Position numbers and translations under genes: made by a program
Source: Devosia marina
GTDB lineage: Bacteria; Pseudomonadota; Alphaproteobacteria; Rhizobiales; Devosiaceae
Assembly (NCBI RefSeq): GCF_009758415.1
Contig: NZ_WQRF01000004.1
Location: forward strand, 1 to 64,000
Length of the DNA stretch: 64,000 nucleotides
Direction of reading: 5' to 3'
Notes under the pieces: model-generated
Databases searched by the model: none
Told to the model about the DNA's origin: nothing
What the model saw: only the letters and a program-made list of their open reading frames with translations
In this document: piece by piece, positions 43,061 to 53,320 of the stretch
Numbering within the stretch: the first letter of the stretch is position 1
Layout of the letters: each line of letters starts with the position of its first letter

Positions 43061-43927
43061 TCAATCCCCCAAAGGCTGGGCGTCGTCGCCGTCGCGGTTG
43101 ACGACCAGCTGATGCTTGATGCGGCGCATGGAGGCGACGGCCGGTGGGCCCAACCTGGCCGCGATGGTCTGGGAGAGGATGTCGACAGTGGCGAGAAATG
43201 CGTAGCGGCCCGGGGTGGGACGCAGGATGTCCTGGTTTTCGCGCCAGTGCACGGGCAGCAGAATGTCTGCCTGCTCGGCCATGATCGAACCGGGCCGCGA
43301 GACGACGATGCGGGTCAGGCCATATTCGCCGGCGACCGAAAGCGCCTTGACCAGCGGGACATTGTTCCCCGAGAGCGAGTAGGCAATGACCACGGCGCCA
43401 AGAGGGGCGGAGGCGGCGCGCATCATCTGCACCTGATGATCGATAGAGGCGGCAACCTTGAGGCCGAGCCGGAACAGGCGGGCCTCGGTTTCCACCGCCA
43501 TCATCGAGGAAGCGCCGCCCGAGCCGAAGCTGAGGATGAAACTGGATTTGACGATGGATTCGGCGGCCCGCTCGATGGCGTCGAAATCGAGCGTATCGAA
43601 AGTGTCGTAGATGGTGGACTGAATGCCGTTGACAATGCCCTGGGCGATCTCGTGAACACTCAGGGGACCCGATGCGGGGGCGAAATAGCGCTGACCGACG
43701 AAGCGGGACTGAGCCAGCCGTACCTTGAAATCGGCATAGCTGTCGCAGCCAAGCCGCCGGCAAAAGCGGGTGACGGTGGGCGGGGACACATCGGCCTCGG
43801 CCGCCAGATCGACAATGCTCATCTTGAGCACGCTGTCGACATCGGCCAGGACGATCTCGGTCAGGGCGCGTTCCGAGCGCGTGAAAGCGTCCTTCTCGGT
43901 CTGCAGCAGCCCCACTATGTCCAGCAT
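43061..43927 (-). CDS. RpiR-family transcriptional regulator
   Basis: A 288-residue regulator with an N-terminal RpiR helix-turn-helix (about 20-75: DLAAEADVSPPTVTRFCRRLGC) and a C-terminal SIS sugar-phosphate-binding domain (about 120-255: FGSGGASSMMAVETEARLFRLG, VIAYSLSGNN). Such regulators respond to phosphosugars such as GlcNAc-6-phosphate. The ATG at 43927 opens MLDIVGLLQTEKDAF. It is placed 31 bp after the ATPase gene within the transporter operon, so it likely controls it. Confidence 0.87.
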   Translation of the reverse strand: MLDIVGLLQTEKDAFTRSERALTEIVLADVDSVLKMSIVDLAAEADVSPPTVTRFCRRLGCDSYADFKVRLAQSRFVGQRYFAPASGPLSVHEIAQGIVNGIQSTIYDTFDTLDFDAIERAAESIVKSSFILSFGSGGASSMMAVETEARLFRLGLKVAASIDHQVQMMRAASAPLGAVVIAYSLSGNNVPLVKALSVAGEYGLTRIVVSRPGSIMAEQADILLPVHWRENQDILRPTPGRYAFLATVDILSQTIAARLGPPAVASMRRIKHQLVVNRDGDDAQPLGD

Positions 43928-43958
43928 CGTGCGTCCCCTCTTGCCGGCCGATACCGCC

Positions 43959-45035
<1,077 letters not shown>

Positions 45036-45110
45036 GGTTCGCGTCTCCGGACACGGGAATTTCTTGGATGGAGCGCCGCCACCAAAGGCGGCGGCGCCAG
45101 GTCAGTTGAT

Positions 45111-45260
45111 GCCATTCGAGCTAGCTCTCATGGCCTTCTCGCCTCAGATCGATCCACCGGATCGATCTGCCCTTAGGGACGGCTTTGCCATTCGAGCATA
45201 GCTCTCATGGCCTTCTCGCCTCAGATCGATCCACCGGATCGATCTGCCCTTAGGACGGCT
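45111..45260 (-). repeat. tandem pair of family B hairpin repeats (copies 2 and 3)
   Basis: Two direct copies (45111-45186 and 45187-45260) differ at only a few bases. Each holds CAGATCGATCC-ACC-GGATCGATCTG, a perfect 11-bp stem with a three-base loop (45145-45169 in copy 2). They lie between the binding-protein stop and the ATPase start. Two strong hairpins here would block 3' decay of the binding-protein mRNA. Reverse-complement tails match 40652-40710. Confidence 0.8.
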
Positions 45261-45265
45261 CGAAG

Positions 45266-46486
45266 TTACTTGTAGAGCTCGAGCTCGCCAGCGGCCTTGG
45301 TCAGGGCGTCAGCAGGCTCGGCAGCGCCGGTCACAACCGACTGCACCATTTCGATCATAGTGTTCTGCAGACCGATATAGTCGGTGAACAGCGGCTCGGG
45401 ACCACCAAACTCGATACCGTCCAGGAACGGCTTCCAGTAGGGCTTTTCGGCAACCAGGTCCGAGGTCTGCGGCTCAAGCGGACGCAGCGGGGTCAGGCCC
45501 TGGGCCATTTCGGCAGCCCACTGACGCTCGGGAGCAGTGATGAACTTGGCCAGGCTGATGGCCTGCTCTTCAACACCGGTGCCCTTGAAGACGGCCAGCG
45601 AGTCGGTGATCAGCAGCGTACCGGGACCCTTGGCGTCCGGACCCAGCGGAAGCGGAGCAACACCCCAGTTCATGCCGGCTTCTTCCGCGCGGAGGGCCGC
45701 ACCGACCGAGGCTTCGATCATGGCAACGCCACCATCAAGCCAGATGGCGCGGACTTCGTTCTGCTCGTAAGCGGTCGGGCCTTCTTCGGAATAGGGGATG
45801 ATGTCATCCAGGGCGGTCAGGGCCGCCAGAACCTGCGGCGAGTCGGCAACGATGTTGCCATCGGCATCGATGATCAGGCCGTCATTGGTGTAAACCCAAT
45901 GCAGGAACTGGTGCATGGTGTTGTCAAAGGTCTTGGCAACGGCACCATAGCCGGCAGCATCGGTGTTCTCGGTGATCTGCTTGGCGAAAGCGATCTTTTC
46001 TTCCCAGGTCTTGGGCGGCGTTTCAGGATCAAGACCGGCCTCTTCGAACAGATCCTTGTTCCAGAACAGGGCCTTGGTCGAGAAGGCAACCGGAACGCCC
46101 CACTGGGTGCCGTCGAAGGTGACGGTATCGGGCACGTAGTTGTAATAGGACGCCTTTTCCTCGTCCGTCATCGGCACGGGAACGATCAGGTCGTTGATGG
46201 CGAACTGCTTGAGCGTACGCGAGCCGACATAGGCCAGCGCGACCGGGGTGCCGGCAGCGGCGAGCGTGGTGACCTTGTCCTGGCACTGGCCCCAGCCCAC
46301 GATCTCAGGGACGACCTTGAAACCGGGGTTTTCGGCTTCCCACTCGGCGAAGTAGTCGGCATAGCCAGCGGTCAGTTCGTCACCGCAGTTGATAAAGGCG
46401 ATTTCCTGATCCTGGGCATAGGCCGCCGGGGCGGCACCGGCCAGAGCCAGCATGGACACGGTTACCAAACCGATTGTCTTTTTCAC
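45266..46486 (-). CDS. carbohydrate ABC transporter, periplasmic binding protein
   Basis: A 406-residue extracellular solute-binding protein, family 1 type. The signal peptide is clear (MKKTIGLVTVSMLALAG, cleavage after AYA near residue 23). The body has the typical QDKVTTLAAAGTPVALAYVGS and FVKGTGVE-like VFKGTGVEEQAISLAKFI blocks. The start is GTG at 46486 with AGGGAG about eight bases upstream; a frame from 46561 has no signal-peptide logic. The ligand is inferred to be an amino sugar or chitooligosaccharide from the GH20 and RpiR neighbours. Confidence 0.9.
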   Translation of the reverse strand: MKKTIGLVTVSMLALAGAAPAAYAQDQEIAFINCGDELTAGYADYFAEWEAENPGFKVVPEIVGWGQCQDKVTTLAAAGTPVALAYVGSRTLKQFAINDLIVPVPMTDEEKASYYNYVPDTVTFDGTQWGVPVAFSTKALFWNKDLFEEAGLDPETPPKTWEEKIAFAKQITENTDAAGYGAVAKTFDNTMHQFLHWVYTNDGLIIDADGNIVADSPQVLAALTALDDIIPYSEEGPTAYEQNEVRAIWLDGGVAMIEASVGAALRAEEAGMNWGVAPLPLGPDAKGPGTLLITDSLAVFKGTGVEEQAISLAKFITAPERQWAAEMAQGLTPLRPLEPQTSDLVAEKPYWKPFLDGIEFGGPEPLFTDYIGLQNTMIEMVQSVVTGAAEPADALTKAAGELELYK

Positions 46487-46530
46487 TTGGTAGTCTCCCT
46501 TGATTGCGGGCCCCTCGGCCCTCTCGGAGC

Positions 46531-46553
46531 CGTTCAACATTGGCTGTTGAACG
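46531..46553 (-). repeat. perfect inverted repeat upstream of the binding-protein gene
   Basis: CGTTCAACA-TTGGC-TGTTGAACG, nine perfect pairs, lies 45-67 bases before the binding-protein start and after the permease stop. Could be an internal regulatory site or an RNA processing hairpin. Confidence 0.45.
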
Positions 46554-46615
46554 ATCTCCAAACCTTGATTGGTGCAGCACCGGCCCGGACCAGATCCGGA
46601 TTGGCGCCGCGCCAG

Positions 46616-47569
46616 TTACTGCTTCACGGCACCGGCGGTGAGACCGGCGACGAGATAGCGCTGCAGGAACACGATGACGATCATGACCGGCAGGATTCCG
46701 ACGAAGGACGCCGCCATCAGCTCGTTCCAGATCACTTCCTGCTTGCCGAAGAAGGCGAAGAGCCCGACCGGCAGCGGCATGAATTCTGTCTTGGAGTTGA
46801 AGGTCAGCGCGAAGATGAACTGCTGGGCGTAGGCACCGATGAAGGTCATGATGGCGACCACGACGACGCCCGGCATGGCCAGCGGCAGAATGACCCGGCG
46901 CAGGGTGTAGAGACGGCTGGCGCCATCGACCCAGGCGGCTTCGTCCAGCTCGCGCGGGATGCGCATCATATAGGTGCGCAACAGCCAGACGGAGGACGGA
47001 ATGAGGAAGGCTGCGCCCGGCACGATCATGGCCCAGTAGGTATTGAGCAGGCCGAGGGTGCGCATCAGGCGGAACAGCGGGATCAGCAGCACCGCGCCCG
47101 AGAACATGTTGACCGCCAGGAACCCCGCCAGGAGCAGGCCAGCACCGGTGAAGTTGAAGCGGGCAAAGGCATAGGCGGCGGGCACCACGATGGCGACCAC
47201 GATGGCCGTGACCACGGTGGAGATGAAGAAGGAATTGAAGATGTGCATGCCCAGGGCAGGCACGGATTCCCACATGGAGAAATAGGCCGCAAAGGAGCCG
47301 TTTTTGGGAATGAAGCTGTAGGGTGTCGAGAAGAGCTGGGCCAGTGGCTTCAATGACACCAGGAACCCTTCAATGAACGGGGCCAAAACGAAGAACAGGA
47401 ACAGCGCGATGCCGGCATAGAGCCCAATCACTTCGAGCAGGCTATAGCGGTCGATCATCGGTCGGCTGGCCGACCAGAGGCCGCGACGGGCCTTGGCCTT
47501 GGGCTGAGGCTGGACGCTGGCCTTGGAATCGGCGGCCGCGACTTCGGTGGAACGGGCAACGTCGCTCAT
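46616..47569 (-). CDS. carbohydrate ABC transporter permease (second subunit)
   Basis: A 317-residue MalG-type permease. A charged N-terminal tail (about 1-45) precedes six helices. The coupling EAA loop reads ELDEAAWVDGASRLYTLRRVILPLAMPG. The protein pairs with the next upstream permease, which it overlaps by four bases. Ends QRYLVAGLTAGAVKQ, the typical MalG C-terminus. Confidence 0.9.
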   Translation of the reverse strand: MSDVARSTEVAAADSKASVQPQPKAKARRGLWSASRPMIDRYSLLEVIGLYAGIALFLFFVLAPFIEGFLVSLKPLAQLFSTPYSFIPKNGSFAAYFSMWESVPALGMHIFNSFFISTVVTAIVVAIVVPAAYAFARFNFTGAGLLLAGFLAVNMFSGAVLLIPLFRLMRTLGLLNTYWAMIVPGAAFLIPSSVWLLRTYMMRIPRELDEAAWVDGASRLYTLRRVILPLAMPGVVVVAIMTFIGAYAQQFIFALTFNSKTEFMPLPVGLFAFFGKQEVIWNELMAASFVGILPVMIVIVFLQRYLVAGLTAGAVKQ

Positions 47570-48453
47570 TTGGCTTCTCCCTGCTGGAGCTTGCGGACGG
47601 CGCGGAAGTAAACAATGCAGAAGGCGGTTACGAAGAGCGAGATGACCACGGCACGCGCCGCGCCCTCGCCATATCGGCGCGATCCCATGGCGGTCTTGTA
47701 GGTGTCGATGATCATCGTGGTGGTCGAGCCGGACGGACCGCCCTGGGTCAGGATCCAGATGATGTCGAAGGAATTGAAGGTGGCGATGAGCGAAAGCAGG
47801 CTCATGGTGATGATGGCGGGCACCATCAGCGGCACGGTGATGCGGCGGAAGCGATAGAAGCGGCCGGCGCCATCGGTCCAGGCGGCTTCATGCAGATCGC
47901 GCGGGATCGACTGCATGGCGGCCAGGAAATAGATGGTGACCATGGGGACACCAATCCACACGTCGGTGATGATCGTAGCCCAGAAGGCGGTCTCGCCATA
48001 AGCCAGCCAGGCGATCGGGCCATCGGTGATGCCGAAATTCTGCAAGAGCCCGGAAATCATGCCGAACTGGCCATTGTACATCCAGCCCCACATGAAGATG
48101 CCAATGGCCATGGGAACGATCCAGGGCGGCATGGTGAGAATGCGGAACACAATCTGACCTGGAATTGCTGCGTTGAGCAGCACGGCACCCAGCATGCCGA
48201 TGACCATTTTCAGGCTGACCGAGAAGAAGGTCCAGATAAAGGTGCGGACAATGACTTCGGTGAAGTTGCCGGCGCCGAAAATGCGCTCGTAATTGGCCCA
48301 GCCAATGAAATCATACCCGGGGCGCAGCGAGGCGTTGGTAAAGCTGAGAATGATCGTATCGACCAGCGGGTAGGCCACGATGGTCAGGATATAGAGCAAT
48401 GCCGGAGCCAGCAGGGCGAGGGCGAAGAGGGTGGCGCTTCTTGTGCTGGTCAT
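47566..48453 (-). CDS. carbohydrate ABC transporter permease (first subunit)
   Basis: A 295-residue MalF-type permease with six helices; the first is LFALALLAPALLYILTIVAYP. The EAA loop reads DLHEAAWTDGAGRFYRFRRITVPLMVP. Its stop overlaps the second permease start (ATGA). It begins 11 bp after the Gfo/Idh gene, so that enzyme and the transporter share a transcript. Confidence 0.9.
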   Translation of the reverse strand: MTSTRSATLFALALLAPALLYILTIVAYPLVDTIILSFTNASLRPGYDFIGWANYERIFGAGNFTEVIVRTFIWTFFSVSLKMVIGMLGAVLLNAAIPGQIVFRILTMPPWIVPMAIGIFMWGWMYNGQFGMISGLLQNFGITDGPIAWLAYGETAFWATIITDVWIGVPMVTIYFLAAMQSIPRDLHEAAWTDGAGRFYRFRRITVPLMVPAIITMSLLSLIATFNSFDIIWILTQGGPSGSTTTMIIDTYKTAMGSRRYGEGAARAVVISLFVTAFCIVYFRAVRKLQQGEAK

Positions 48454-48464
48454 CGGCTTTCTCC

Positions 48465-49646
48465 TCAGTTCCCTTTGCCCAGAGCAGCGTCGAAGCGCTG
48501 CCAGATGGGGGCCATGTCGACTACAGACTTGTTGCGCATCGCTTCATCCATGGACAGCGCCAGAAGCCCGGCTTCAAGCGCGTCGGTGACCGAGACAGGC
48601 AGGGGCACACCGTCGATCATATGCTTTAGGATATCCTCGGCCATCTGCTCGTCGGCACCGTAATGCTGGCTCAGTTCGGAGGTCTGGTAGGTCTTGTCCT
48701 CAAGCCGCTCGGAGGTGCGGCTGTCGGTGACCTTGAAGTAGTTACGAATGAAGTCGCCTTCCGCCATGCCCTTGGCACCGATCACCGCGAAACGGCGGAA
48801 ATCGTCGGGCACGTTCATATTGGTGTGGAAGGTCAGAGCCGCGCCGTTTTCATACTGCACGATGGCGGTCTGGAAGTCGATGATGTCGCCATCACTATCG
48901 AACACCTTGTCCGAGCCCTGCCAACCCGACGGCTTGCGGTGATAGACGTTGAGATCGTTGACGCCGGCATCCTGGGGCGCATTTTCAGGCGTAAAGCTCT
49001 TGCGCCCGCCAAAGCTGGCCACATAGCGCGGACGGCAACCCATCACGCCGTTGTAAAGATCAAGGTCGTGGCAGCATTTCTCGAGCATGAAACTGCCCGA
49101 ATATTGCTGGTAACGCCGCCAGTCGCGCATGAAAAAGGCGCCGTGATAGGGCGGAATGGTTTCAGATGCCTCAATGGAGGTGACATCGCCCAGCTTGCCC
49201 TCGGCCTGCGCCTTGCGCAGGTCGACATAGAGCGGTGCATAGCGCAGCACCAGGCCCACCATGACATTGTCCGAGCCGTACTGTCCGATCAATTCGGCCA
49301 GCGCCATGGTATCCTCAACCGAGGTCACCACCGGCTTTTCGGCAAACAGCTTCATGCCACGCTCAAGGCCGATGCGAATGTGCTCAAGATGCATATGATT
49401 GGGCGAGCCGACCATGAGCAGATCGAGATTGGCTTCGTCGATCAACTGCTCAAGGCTGTCATATTGCTGACCAACGGAGACACCATGCTCCTGGGTATAG
49501 GGCAGACCGGCCGGTGCCGGATCGACATAACCGACAATCTCGAAATCGCCCCGCGCAGCGGAAAACACCCGCGCCAGATAACCCAGACGATAGCCGAGAC
49601 CGATAATGCCTACCCGCATACCTTGCCGTTCCCTGTTTTGTTCCAT
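48465..49646 (-). CDS. Gfo/Idh/MocA-family oxidoreductase
   Basis: A 393-residue NAD(P)-dependent oxidoreductase. The N-terminal Rossmann domain begins VGIIGLGYRLGYLARVF, and AEKPVVTSVEDT supplies the EKP catalytic Lys. The C-terminal domain contains LEKCCHDLDLYNGVMG, with His typical of sugar-acting members. It leads the operon with two permeases, a binding protein, an ATPase, RpiR and GH20, so a role in modifying an imported (amino) sugar is inferred. AGAGG lies six bases before the ATG at 49646; an ATG nine codons later is an alternative. Confidence 0.88.
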   Translation of the reverse strand: MEQNRERQGMRVGIIGLGYRLGYLARVFSAARGDFEIVGYVDPAPAGLPYTQEHGVSVGQQYDSLEQLIDEANLDLLMVGSPNHMHLEHIRIGLERGMKLFAEKPVVTSVEDTMALAELIGQYGSDNVMVGLVLRYAPLYVDLRKAQAEGKLGDVTSIEASETIPPYHGAFFMRDWRRYQQYSGSFMLEKCCHDLDLYNGVMGCRPRYVASFGGRKSFTPENAPQDAGVNDLNVYHRKPSGWQGSDKVFDSDGDIIDFQTAIVQYENGAALTFHTNMNVPDDFRRFAVIGAKGMAEGDFIRNYFKVTDSRTSERLEDKTYQTSELSQHYGADEQMAEDILKHMIDGVPLPVSVTDALEAGLLALSMDEAMRNKSVVDMAPIWQRFDAALGKGN

Positions 49647-49986
49647 CCCCGACCTCTTGCGGATCGGTGTCGTTTGTGTAAACGATTTTCAAGACTAGGC
49701 GCCTTGCCAACACAATGTCAACACAGATTCGACGCCAATACAATACCAATTTAAGCCACCATGGAAGCTTGCGCAAATGCGCGCCGTTTTGCTGATTTTA
49801 TGGGCATATTGGAGGAGTTTGGCAGGATACAGGGTGTGGACAAATGTCCTTTCTCGGCGCACCATGTCGCAATTGGTATCCATGTGGCCTCTTTCACGAG
49901 GCAACAAACACATGACACATGTGAAAATTTGAAACAGAATTGGTGAACGTGCCTCAGCGCGTCACCACGCAGGCAAGAGACGCGAA
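49647..49986. other. divergent intergenic region with operon promoter and operator candidates
   Basis: No gene is convincing in these 340 bp. On the minus strand TTGACA (49721-49716), 18 bases, TAGTCT (49697-49692) can drive the transporter operon. TCGTTT-GTGT-AAACGA (49670-49685) sits just past the -10. Near the other gene lies CACATG-ACA-CATGTG (49909-49923), a perfect inverted repeat 64 bases before the NTF2-like start. Confidence 0.5.
49670..49721 (-). promoter_or_regulatory. promoter and candidate operator of the amino-sugar operon
   Basis: The -35 TTGACA is perfect and the -10 weak. The inverted repeat TCGTTT-N4-AAACGA (49670-49685) overlaps the expected start site, a repressor position. 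Part of it (TGTAAACGATTTTCA) resembles LacI-family sites, but the linked regulator is RpiR-type, so the binder is uncertain. Confidence 0.4.
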
Positions 49987-50475
49987 ATGAGCCTATCGAC
50001 CAATCCCTTCCCCAATGATGCAGACCGTTCGGCGATCTGGACCATGCTGGTGCCACGCGACATCAAGGCCTTCGTGGATGCCGACTGGTCGATGGTGGAG
50101 GACGATTTCATTGCTGATGACTTCATGGGCATAAATGGCAACAAAAACGACAATCCCGATGGCTGGACCATCAGCTATCCCACGCTGGCGCAATATCGCG
50201 ACGAGTGGCTGCGCCAGGCCCATGAGGGCCAGCAGGTGGTTTATGCCGAGGACCAGGAAGCCGGTATTCACCGGGCGACCAGCCTGACCGAAATCGAAAT
50301 CACCGGCGACCGGGCCATCGCCCACAAGAAATTCAACGGCGAAATCGCCCTGGCGGATGGCGGCAAGGATGTCCTGAACTGGCAGACCCTCTATTTCTGC
50401 CGCAAGGTGGACGGGCAATGGAAGCTGACCGGATTTGTGGGCTATTTGCCCTATCCGATGCCGAAACAGGGCTGA
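49987..50475 (+). CDS. NTF2-like (SnoaL-type) protein
   Basis: A 162-residue protein with the cone-shaped NTF2 fold. It has DIKAFVDADWSMVEDDFIADDFMGI at the start and ends WQTLYFCRKVDGQWKLTGFVGYLPYP, typical of the final strands. No signal peptide. The family includes enzymes and ligand binders, and nothing fixes its function. It precedes an MFS and M81 gene pair on the same strand. Confidence 0.75.
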   Translation: MSLSTNPFPNDADRSAIWTMLVPRDIKAFVDADWSMVEDDFIADDFMGINGNKNDNPDGWTISYPTLAQYRDEWLRQAHEGQQVVYAEDQEAGIHRATSLTEIEITGDRAIAHKKFNGEIALADGGKDVLNWQTLYFCRKVDGQWKLTGFVGYLPYPMPKQG

Positions 50476-50608
50476 TCAATCATCGATCGTCGCGCGGCGC
50501 GCGGCCCTGATAACGAAGGGCATGCGCAGGGCGGTAGCGACAAAGTCCCTCCGGGGACGGAAAAAGCAACGGCAGCGCCGAACACCCCAGGTCATTGAGG
50601 CCATTTGC

Positions 50609-51802
50609 ATGTCTTTCCTCACGCCCCAGCGCCTTGTCATGCTGGTGTTCTTTCTCCAGCCCATCGCCTTTGGCTCGTGGCTGCCGCGTATTCCCGAGAT
50701 CCAGTCGGCCATGGGGCTGGGTTCGGCGGCCCTGGCCATTGCACTGCTCGGCATGCCGGTGGGCACGCTCTTGACCCTGCCCTTTGCCGGGCCGCTGGTG
50801 GGCAGGATCGGCGCCCGCATGGCGATTCTGATCGGCTTTGTGTTCTATTCGATTGCCACCTGCCTGCCGGTGCTGGCGCCGGACCCGATCCTGCTGTTCA
50901 TCGCGCTAATGCTGGCGGGTTCCTCCATCTCGTTTGTCGAGCTGGGGCTGAATGTCGAGGCCGATTTGGTGGAGAAATCCACCGGCAAGCTGATCATGAA
51001 CACCTCGCATGGCTGCTGGTCGCTGGGCATCATGGTGGGCAGCCTGATCGGCTCGGGCTTTGTCGCCGCTAACGTTGCGCCGGGCATCGCGCTGCCCCTG
51101 CTGGCTTTTGCCGTACTTCCCGTCGCCTTGCTGGCCGGGTGGGCCCTGCCTGCTCTGAAGGACAGGACCGAAAACGAGACCGGCGAGCCGCAGCGCTCTG
51201 CCTGGTCCCTGCCCAGTCCGGCGCTAGTGGGGGTGTGCCTGTTCGTCTTCGGCATCACCATGACAGAAGGCGCAATGGCCGACTGGTCGGCCATATTCCT
51301 GCGCGATGCGCTCAATGCCGAGGGCGGGCTGGTGGGCCTGGGCTATTCGGTCTTCGCCTTCATGGTGGCTGCCGGCCGGTTTGGCGGCGACTTCCTCAAG
51401 CGACGGCTGGGCAGCGTCAATACGGCCCGGTTGTGTGGCACGCTGGCGGTGCTCGGCGCAGCACTGCTGTTTCTGGCGCCGAGCGTCGAGATCGCGCTGA
51501 TCGGCTTTGGCACCATCGGCATTGGCGTGTCGGTCGGTTTCCCGCTGGCCGTTACGGCGGCTGCCGGCATTGGCGACCGCGCCGCCTCGGCCAATGTGGC
51601 CGTGTTGTCCTTTGTGGCACTGACCGGCTTTCTTATCGGCCCGCCGCTGATCGGCTTTGTGGCCGAGCACAGCGATATCCGGTTCGGCGTCGCCTGCGTC
51701 ATCCCCATGCTGGTGGTGAGCCTGTTCCTCACCGGGCGACTGACGCCGCGCCCGGTCCGCACCAAACACAATCTCGAATCTGAAGTTCCTGGAGTTCTCT
51801 AG
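50609..51802 (+). CDS. MFS transporter
   Basis: A 397-residue major-facilitator protein with twelve predicted helices. The loop between helices 2 and 3 has GPLVGRIGARMAILIGF, the MFS motif A pattern, and its second-half counterpart is GRFGGDFLKRRLG. The substrate is unknown. The ATG at 50609 has GAGG about nine bases upstream. Its stop TAG shares one base with the GTG start of the M81 gene (TAGTG), so the two are coupled; transport of the peptidase substrate or product is an inference. Confidence 0.87.
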   Translation: MSFLTPQRLVMLVFFLQPIAFGSWLPRIPEIQSAMGLGSAALAIALLGMPVGTLLTLPFAGPLVGRIGARMAILIGFVFYSIATCLPVLAPDPILLFIALMLAGSSISFVELGLNVEADLVEKSTGKLIMNTSHGCWSLGIMVGSLIGSGFVAANVAPGIALPLLAFAVLPVALLAGWALPALKDRTENETGEPQRSAWSLPSPALVGVCLFVFGITMTEGAMADWSAIFLRDALNAEGGLVGLGYSVFAFMVAAGRFGGDFLKRRLGSVNTARLCGTLAVLGAALLFLAPSVEIALIGFGTIGIGVSVGFPLAVTAAAGIGDRAASANVAVLSFVALTGFLIGPPLIGFVAEHSDIRFGVACVIPMLVVSLFLTGRLTPRPVRTKHNLESEVPGVL

Positions 51803-53235
51803 TGAAAATTGCCGTTGCCGGCCTGCACACTGAATGCAGCACCTATAACCCAGTCCTGGCGCGTGAGGCCGATTTTCGCGTGCTGCGCGGCCCTTCCATG
51901 CTCAAGGATCAATATTTCGATTTCCTGACGCATTTCCCGGCCGAGTTCATCACCATCCTGCACGCCCGAGCCATTGCCGGCGGACCGGTGGAACGGGCGC
52001 TCTATGATCGCTGGAAAGCTGAGATTCTCGATGGCCTGAAAGCCGCCATGCCGCTCGATGGGGTCTATCTCGCCATGCACGGCGCCATGCATGTCGAAGG
52101 CATGTTCGATGCCGAGGGCGACTTTATCAGCGCAGTGCGCGACGTTGTGGGGCCCGATGTGCTGATCGCGGCGTCTTATGATCTGCACGGCAATATCAGC
52201 CAACGCATCATCGACGGGCTGGACATGTTTTCGACCTATCGCACCGCGCCGCATATCGACGTGCAGGACACGATGCGCCGCGCCGTGACCATGCTGGTGC
52301 GAGCGCTCAAGACCGGCGTAAAGCCGGTAATTGCCTGGGCTCCGGTGCCGGTGCTGCTGCCGGGTGAACGCACCTCGACCCAGGACGAGCCGGCGCGCAC
52401 GTTCTACACGCAGATCCACCAGGTCGAGGAGCCGAGCGGGATCTGGGATGCCTCCTTCCAGGTGGGCTATGTCTGGGCCGACGAGCCGCGCACCACCGCC
52501 TGCGCCGTGGTCACCGGCACCGACCGGTCGGCCATCGAACGGGCTGCGAACCATCTGGCGCAGAATTATTGGGATATCCGCGAGGGCTTTGTCTTCGGCA
52601 TGGAGACCGGCTCCATTGAAGAATGCGTGGACCGGGCGGTGAGCAGCCCGACCCATCCGGTGGTGCTGGCCGAATCGGGAGACAATCCGACCGGCGGCGG
52701 CGTGGGCGACCGGGCCGAAGTGCTGGCGGCCCTGATGGCCAAGGACGCACAGGGCGTGATTTTTGCCGGCATTGCCGACAAGGCAGCGACCGACGCGGCC
52801 TATGCCGCGGGTGTGGGCGCCAGGCTGCCGCTCCATATCGGGGCGAGCCTTGATCCCTCAAGCACGCCGGTCGATACCGAAGCCGAGGTGGTGTTCCTGG
52901 CCCAGGCCGAGAGCGCCCATCTGCGCGAAGCGGTGGTTCGCATTGGCGGCATCGATCTTGTGCTGACCGCACGCCGCCGGCCGTTCCACAATATTGCGGA
53001 CTTCACCCGGCTCGGGCTTGATCCGCACGGAGCCAACATCATCGCGGTGAAATCGGGCTATCTATCGCCAGAGCTGGGACCCATTGCCAATCCGGGCATC
53101 ATGGCGCTCTCGCCGGGTGTGGTGGACCAGTTCGTCGAGCGCACCGAGCGGAAGCATACGCCGCGCCCGAGCTATCCGTTTGACCGGGATTTTGCGTTCA
53201 TGCCGGAAGTGAAGTGGTCGAAGCGGGCTCGGTAA
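51802..53235 (+). CDS. M81-family metallopeptidase (MlrC type), second paralogue
   Basis: A 477-residue M81 peptidase. Zinc-site elements: GLHTECSTYNP (Glu), AMHGAMHVEG (His), ASYDLHGNIS (Asp and His) and TAPHIDVQDT (His). SGDNPTGGGVGDRAEVL is the family loop. Compared with the paralogue at 39.1 kb it has YDLHGN where the other has LDPHSH, so the two differ around the active site. It starts with GTG overlapping the MFS stop. A palindromic repeat follows and then a DeoR regulator. Confidence 0.87.
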   Translation: MKIAVAGLHTECSTYNPVLAREADFRVLRGPSMLKDQYFDFLTHFPAEFITILHARAIAGGPVERALYDRWKAEILDGLKAAMPLDGVYLAMHGAMHVEGMFDAEGDFISAVRDVVGPDVLIAASYDLHGNISQRIIDGLDMFSTYRTAPHIDVQDTMRRAVTMLVRALKTGVKPVIAWAPVPVLLPGERTSTQDEPARTFYTQIHQVEEPSGIWDASFQVGYVWADEPRTTACAVVTGTDRSAIERAANHLAQNYWDIREGFVFGMETGSIEECVDRAVSSPTHPVVLAESGDNPTGGGVGDRAEVLAALMAKDAQGVIFAGIADKAATDAAYAAGVGARLPLHIGASLDPSSTPVDTEAEVVFLAQAESAHLREAVVRIGGIDLVLTARRRPFHNIADFTRLGLDPHGANIIAVKSGYLSPELGPIANPGIMALSPGVVDQFVERTERKHTPRPSYPFDRDFAFMPEVKWSKRAR

Positions 53236-53249
53236 ACTCTACACCTTGT

Positions 53250-53270
53250 CCCTCCCCATAAAGGGGAGGG
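53250..53270 (+). repeat. palindromic stem-loop after the M81 gene
   Basis: CCCTCCCC-ATAAA-GGGGAGGG, eight perfect pairs, 15 bases after the stop. Same class as the other C/G palindromes and a likely transcript end. Confidence 0.6.
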
Positions 53271-53320
53271 AATGAGGGTGGGGTGACTTCTCCGCCACCA
53301 CACCTTCCCCCTTCGCTCCC

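Noticed and set aside
41067..43112. A 681-codon plus-strand frame opposite the hexosaminidase gene
   Set aside because: The opposite strand encodes a complete GH20 enzyme with its catalytic Asp-Glu; this frame is a shadow.
49677..49691. A LacI-family operator (TGTAAACGATTTTCA)
   Set aside because: The right half deviates from the consensus and no LacI gene is nearby. The overlapping TCGTTT-N4-AAACGA palindrome is a better candidate.
49761..49946. A 61-codon gene between the Gfo/Idh and NTF2-like genes
   Set aside because: No ribosome site and no recognisable features; the region holds promoters and operators.
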